A stretch of 33,586 nt of DNA, taken from Branchiostoma floridae (lineage: Eukaryota > Chordata > Leptocardii > Amphioxiformes > Branchiostomatidae). The notes beneath the pieces are model-generated. The model ran no database searches. It was not told the origin of the DNA and worked only from the letters and a program-made list of their open reading frames with translations. Shown here piece by piece: positions 29,803-33,586 of this stretch (its first letter is position 1; every line of letters starts with the position of its first letter). The stretch is taken from assembly GCF_000003815.2 (NCBI RefSeq), contig NC_049984.1:25929330-25962915 (forward strand). The letters run 5' to 3'. Made by a program: the position numbers and the translations under genes.

Positions 29803-30005
29803 CTGTAAGTCATTTTGAGGTTTAGTCACATGTACATGTGAGGAATGGAGTTCATCATAAATAGTCAACGTTCCATGTTTACAATGAGTTTACGAAAGTC
29901 GGTGTTTGCGGAAAAGCCAGGCTTGGCTAATAGGCCAAATGTAGGCTATGACGATTGCAATAAGGCTAGAATAAAAGTATTTAAAGATTAATAAAGATTA
30001 TATAC

Positions 30006-30308
30006 CTTTCGGGCTGACAGCGTTACTGCCACAATCACAACTTCCTGGTTGTCCTTTGGATCCGGGTGGGCCCTCGGGTCCGGGTGGGCCCTCGGGACCT
30101 GTTGGGCCCTCGGGACCATTTGGGCCCTCGGGACCGGGTAGGCCTTCGCGACCGGGTGGACCAGGGGGTCCGGGCTGGCTGCATGGCCCAGATGAGCCGG
30201 GTGGACCAGGAGGTCCGGGCGGCCCGGCAGGACCTGGGATCCCATCACGACCGCTCGGGACGACAAGTCCATCTCTACCAGGCATCCCCGGAGGCCCCTG
30301 TGAGCAGC
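30006..30308 (-). CDS. Collagen-like exon of the same gene
   Basis: 303-bp exon from acceptor CCATTCAG (exon starts 30308) to donor AAAG|GTATAT (ends 30006). After G-C-S-Q it holds about 30 Gly-X-Y triplets (for example [10 protein letters not shown] and [13 protein letters not shown]), then S-C-D-C-G-S. The triplets are interrupted twice: V-P-S where a Gly is expected, and S-Q-P after G-P-C. Such breaks often mark kinks. The Cys residues may link chains of a trimer. I choose the acceptor at 30309 over the one at 30298, because only the former keeps phase with the upstream exon. Confidence 0.9.
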
Positions 30309-30662
30309 CTGAATGGTAAGTATAGCATACAACGTGTTATATTTTCTTTGTCATACCCACCCGTTAAAACACACGTTTCAAGTGTTTCAGAAATGTTAGA
30401 AAATGTATAACAGCATCAGTTCCCACATGCGAATCCGGTATCTAAATATCTACAACGGTGCATTCGGTGTACTCGAAACGCGTTCGAATTAATAAATACA
30501 TGCAAGCTCATGTGATAACAGTAGAACCCCATGTGATAACCCAATTTATCACCCGGTCCGGAACATCCGCATCGAACGTTATCGCGGTCCAGGCATTACA
30601 TAAAGATTAATAAAGATTCAATATAGCATCATAATAGACATAAGAATGGAAACCCAACTTAC

Positions 30663-30789
30663 CTGGCGTTTTACTCATCTCGTGAAGACGCTGCTCCCAG
30701 GCGGCGGTTCGGTTTGGCTCCTTGTCCAGGTCACGGCGCATGTCGTCTCGCATCAAGGCGTCAACAGTTGTGGACAGTTGAGATATCTC
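30663..30789 (-). CDS. Stalk/linker exon of the same gene
   Basis: 127-bp exon between acceptor ACATTTGCAG and donor CCAG|GTAAGT. It encodes EISQLSTTVDALMRDDMRRD, then LDKEPNRTAAWEQRLHEMSK and T-P. The heptad-like spacing of Leu, Val and Met suggests a short coiled coil. N-R-T is a potential N-glycosylation site. It enters in phase 0 from the transmembrane exon and leaves one base that completes a Gly codon with the collagen exon. Confidence 0.85.
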
Positions 30790-30959
30790 CTGCAAATGTA
30801 TAAACGTATGTACATTTACGTCAGAATACCATCCGTAAAAATCAAGATAAAAAAGCAGAACGTCCTGGCTAAATGGACTCAATAGAATTGATAAACAAAA
30901 CAGAATTAGTGTCAGAAAAAAGTGATCAACAACAGGCCTTGTGGCACAGTGATATCTAC

Positions 30960-31105
30960 CTCTTTATTGGTGAACGTAAGAGGGGCGAGTCCTACACCAA
31001 CCAGACTAAGCAGCACGGCAATGGCGGCGATCATGCAGCTGTGGTGGGGGCGGATGAAGCTACGAAGGGTACCGCGGCCGCTTGCTCCACCCGGATACGT
31101 GCGGT
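30960..31105 (-). CDS. Cytoplasmic tail and transmembrane exon of the same gene
   Basis: 146-bp exon from acceptor TTTTCTAACAG (exon starts 31105) to donor AGAG|GTAGAT (ends 30960). After a basic, Gly-rich segment (RTYPGGASGRGTLRSFIRPH), a 20-residue hydrophobic run starts at C-M-I-A-A-I-A-V-L-L-S-L-V and is followed by F-T-N-K-E. Positive charge before the span predicts a type II orientation with the fibrinogen head outside the cell. The exon starts in phase 1, so at least one more 5' exon with the start codon exists, probably beyond 31.1 kb; I could not find it. Confidence 0.8.
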
Positions 31106-31109
31106 CTGT

Positions 31110-31877
31110 TAGAAAACAAGAGCTTTTAAAACAAGAAATGCTTTATCGAATCGTTGAAGTTGGACTAACCCAAAGTTTGAATGTCTAACTCCAGTCCCCT
31201 GGAATTGGACAGTCAAAATCTGGGTAAATCGAATTTTTGAGTTGTAAATTAAAATTCAACTTTAAACAGGAATAGATAAATTTAAGACTCTTAAAAAACT
31301 TTGTTGCTTAAGCCTCTTGCCTGAATAATGCAAATAATGTGTTGTGTGATTGATAATATCCAGACTGGGCTTTTTGGCATTCCCTGGGGGTGATGTACCT
31401 GTTACGTTCTACAATACGTTATACGACGTCAAAGTTAATACGTTATACGACGTCAAAATTGCCCACCCCCCCAAACAAGAGTTAAGCTAACTACAAAGTA
31501 TAGCTATAAATTGAATAAAGTTCTGTCCTTGATTTCCTTGTACTCTGGATAAGTTCGGTGTTGGCGTGGAGAAGTAAACTGAATAAAGTTGTTTTAACCT
31601 TGCAGTCGGTTCTGTCCTTGGGTTCCTTGTACTCTACATAAAACTGTGATAACATGGGGAAATAAATCGACTTGAGTTCTGTGTTAATCGTAAAAATAAA
31701 TGGAATAATGTTCTGTTTTTAATCTTGCTCTAGGTGCTGTACATGAGTTCTAGTACTCTGTACTGGTCCTGAGGAAAGAGACTGTTGAACATGAGTTCTG
31801 TTTTGTCTTTGACTTTTTGGCACAAAGTTCTGTGGGTGAGCGTCGTGTCGGCCCGGAAACACAGTCTCTCTGTTGAG
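31110..31877. other. No supported exon; two short duplications
   Basis: At 31414-31457 the string CGTTATACGACGTCAAA occurs twice, 24 bp apart, each with a CRE-like GACGTCA. Around 31510-31650 a stretch with TTCTGTCCTTG and TTCCTTGTACTCT is duplicated in diverged form. The first exon or promoter of the lectin gene could be here, but I cannot point to it. Confidence 0.4.
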
Positions 31878-33070
31878 TCACTCAGACGGGGGTGGCTCAG
31901 GTGGGGGACGAGCCACAGGATGAAGATACGCTGGGTGATCAGGTGTGCTCTGGTATGTCGTCGGCACACGTGGTGAGTCAGCATCTACCGAGGTCGGTTG
32001 GGGTGTTCCCTGCACCTGTGGTGTGTCACCTTTTGCTGATGTTTGCAACGGCGGGGATGTTCCCTTCACCTGTAGTATGGCACTATCTGCTGATAGTGGA
32101 CTATCTGCTGATAGTGGAGAGGAATGGGCTGTTCTCTTCACCTGTAGTGTGACACTGTCTGCCGGTGGTGGAGAGAACTGGGCTGTTCTCTTCTGTAGTA
32201 TGACACTGTCTGCCGATGGTGGAGAGGACTGGGCTGTTCTCTTCACCTGTAGTGTGACACTGTCTGCCGATGGTGGAGAGGACTGGGCTGTTCTCTTTAG
32301 CTGTTGTGTGACACTGTCTGCCGATGGTGGAGGGGACTGGGCTGTTCTCTTCACCTGTGGTGTGTCACCTGTTGATGGTGGTGAAGGCTGGGGTGTTCTC
32401 TTCACCTGTGGTGTGTCACCTGTTGATGGTGGTGAAGGCTGGGGTGTTCTCTTCACCTGTGGTGTGTCACCTGTTGATGGTGGTGAAGGCTGGGGTGTTC
32501 TCTATACCTGTGGTGTGTCACCTGTTGATGGTGGTGAAGGCTGGGGTGTTCTCTTTACCTGTGGTGTGTCGCCTGTTGATGGTGGTGAAGGCTGGGGTGT
32601 TCTCTTCACCTGTGGTGTGTCACCTGTTGATGGTGGTGAAGGCTGGGGTGTTCTCTTTACCTGTGGTGTGTCACCTGTTGATGGTGGTGAAGGCTGGGGT
32701 GTTCTCTTTACCTGTGGTGTGTCACCTGTTGATGGTGGTGAAGGCTGGGGTGTTCTCTTCACCTGTGGTGTGTCACCTGTTGATGGTGGTGAAGGCTGGG
32801 GTGTTCTCTTCACCTGTGGTGTGTCATCTGTTGGTGGTGAGAGTTGGGGTGTTCTCTTCACCTGCAGTGTGTCACTTGTTAATGCTGGGAGCTGGGGTGT
32901 TCTCTTCACCTGCAGTGTGTCACTTGTTAATGCTGGGAGCTGGGGTGTTCTCTTCACCTGCAGTGTGTGTTGGTAGCTGTCTGGATCATCCGTGTGGGTA
33001 TCTGGTTCGTCTTGATAGTCGTGTGGAGCATCCGTGTAGGAGTCAGGTTCGTCTGGGTAGTCCGAATCGT
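31878..33070 (-). CDS. Acidic segment plus about twenty 17-residue Lys/Pro-rich repeats (broken)
   Basis: Minus strand. From about 33070 an acidic run (DDSDYPDEPDSYTDAPHDYQ, then DEPDTHTDDPDSY) leads into tandem 51-bp units of consensus VKRTPQPSPPSTGDTPQ. Early units read SDTLQ and the later ones VKRTAQSSPPSADSVTLQ. The frame ends with a Pro-rich tail and a stop at 31878. One unit carries a TAG at about 32508-32506 in place of its Lys codon. The opposite strand is also open for 343 codons because units are 51 bp. The minus strand is preferred since it continues, after a single frame break near 33075, from the retropepsin-like frame. It could be an expanded linker of a gypsy-type polyprotein, or a host gene. 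Confidence 0.4.
31990..32970. repeat. 51-bp minisatellite, about 20 units
   Basis: GTTCTCTTCACCTGTGGTGT recurs every 51 bp from 32344 to 32800 with near identity, and in more diverged form (48-57 bp) on both sides. The central units are the most homogeneous, which suggests recent expansion from the middle. Confidence 0.95.
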
Positions 33071-33562
33071 CTATATATGGAGAGAGCAGTCTGAATCGTC
33101 TGAATAGATATCTGGTTTCTCTGCAGTGGGTCGTACAGTCGTAGCTTCGTGGTGTTGGTAGGGAAGATTGTACGGAAGCCGATTTACATTTGGCTGAGGC
33201 TGTTGCAGGGTCGGATAGTGAGAAGCTATGCCGTTAGGGAAACAAATTCGGCGTTGGGCGAAGTTGACGATGAGAGCATTTTCGTCTAGGAAGGGACGTC
33301 CAGCAATAATGGGGGAGGCTAGCTCACGTACAACAAGTGCGTCAAACTCTAGCGCAAGCGTCTGTCTGTAAAATGTGGTCTTACACGCTCCTATGATATT
33401 GCTCAGTTCGACGGTTGGTTCAGGGTGTGGGAAGATTTGTAGGCCCAAACGCGTTGTCTCGTCAATGGTAATCTTGTTGACTCTGCTCCCGGGGCTAAAC
33501 AAATGTTCACAGTTTGAGCATGGTGATAAGCTGCAAAGTGTGGAGTATGGTTGCTCTGGCAT
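33071..33562 (-). pseudogene. Retropepsin-like (LTR retrotransposon protease) fragment
   Basis: A 163-codon minus frame from an ATG at 33562. SPGSRVNKITIDETTRLGL at residues 23-41 and SPIIAGRPFLDENALIVNF at 83-101 follow the pattern of a retroviral-type aspartic protease: catalytic loop, and the hydrophobic-hydrophobic-G-x-P-F-L strand near the end. The catalytic loop reads S-P-G-S, lacking the family's Asp, so activity is not expected. After residue 110 a Pro/Gln/Asn-rich tail runs to S-D-D-S-D-C and a stop. The frame break before the acidic segment downstream looks like a one-base shift. The window ends 24 bases upstream, so the N-terminal side is not visible. Confidence 0.55.
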
Positions 33563-33586
33563 ACCTCCAGGATTTGACTGTCTACA

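Noticed and set aside
30056-30410. Plus-strand Gly/Pro-rich frames that look like collagen
   Set aside because: A reversed Gly-X-Y exon also reads Gly/Pro-rich on the other strand. The minus strand has the correct splice sites and continues into a fibrinogen domain.
31945-32976. 343-codon plus-strand frame
   Set aside because: Shadow of the 51-bp repeat. The minus strand links to the retropepsin-like frame and gives a more protein-like sequence.

Overview
This is intron- and repeat-rich eukaryotic nuclear DNA from an invertebrate animal, most likely a cephalochordate (amphioxus, Branchiostoma). The reasons are genes split into small exons with GT/AG boundaries, a fibrinogen-domain lectin gene, an unusual density of minisatellites, and remnants of transposon families common in amphioxus (tyrosine recombinase, RecQ-like helicase, hAT/ZNF862-like and DUF6729-like sequences, LINE and Ty3/gypsy pieces). 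The species call is inference; no rRNA, tRNA, operon or prokaryotic feature was seen.

Layout. 0-8 kb: mostly noncoding, with four minisatellites (78 bp at 0.6-1.0 kb, 51/54 bp at 2.2-3.2 kb, 30 bp at 5.0-5.2 kb, 39 bp with a palindromic core at 6.6-7.2 kb), a possible transposase-like tail (4.0-4.3 kb, minus) and candidate minus-strand exons at 5.2-5.6 and 5.8-6.0 kb. 8-11.2 kb: two candidate plus-strand exons (8.0-8.2 kb) facing a better supported minus-strand gene. Its exon of eleven 15-residue SPAKK-type repeats (10.57-11.14 kb) joins in phase to a basic/beta-rich exon (9.07-9.47 kb). 11.8-14.2 kb: a block bounded by about 100-bp inverted repeats and filled with a palindromic satellite of higher-order structure, holding a 100-N assembly gap. 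14.3-15.2 kb: a second CTGGATATCCAG palindromic minisatellite and a 60-bp tandem repeat.

15.4-25.3 kb is a transposon graveyard: a broken tyrosine recombinase with a flanking direct-repeat pair (plus strand), a 195-bp hairpin MITE with a perfect 9-bp target duplication, and minus-strand fragments of a LINE linker, a hAT/C2H2 chimera, a RecQ-like helicase, a gypsy reverse transcriptase and a chimeric LINE reverse transcriptase. A DUF6729-like fragment lies at 27.1-27.8 kb.

29.1-31.1 kb holds the best gene, on the minus strand: the last four exons of a type II membrane protein with a short cytoplasmic tail, one membrane span, a linker, an interrupted collagen-like stalk and a complete C-terminal fibrinogen domain. 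All three exon junctions agree in phase. 31.9-33.6 kb (minus) carries a retropepsin-like ORF followed, after a frame break, by an acidic segment and about twenty 17-residue Lys/Pro-rich repeats.

The most unusual theme is the repeated occurrence of unrelated tandem arrays whose every unit carries a palindrome, together with unit lengths that are nearly all multiples of three even where nothing appears to be coded.
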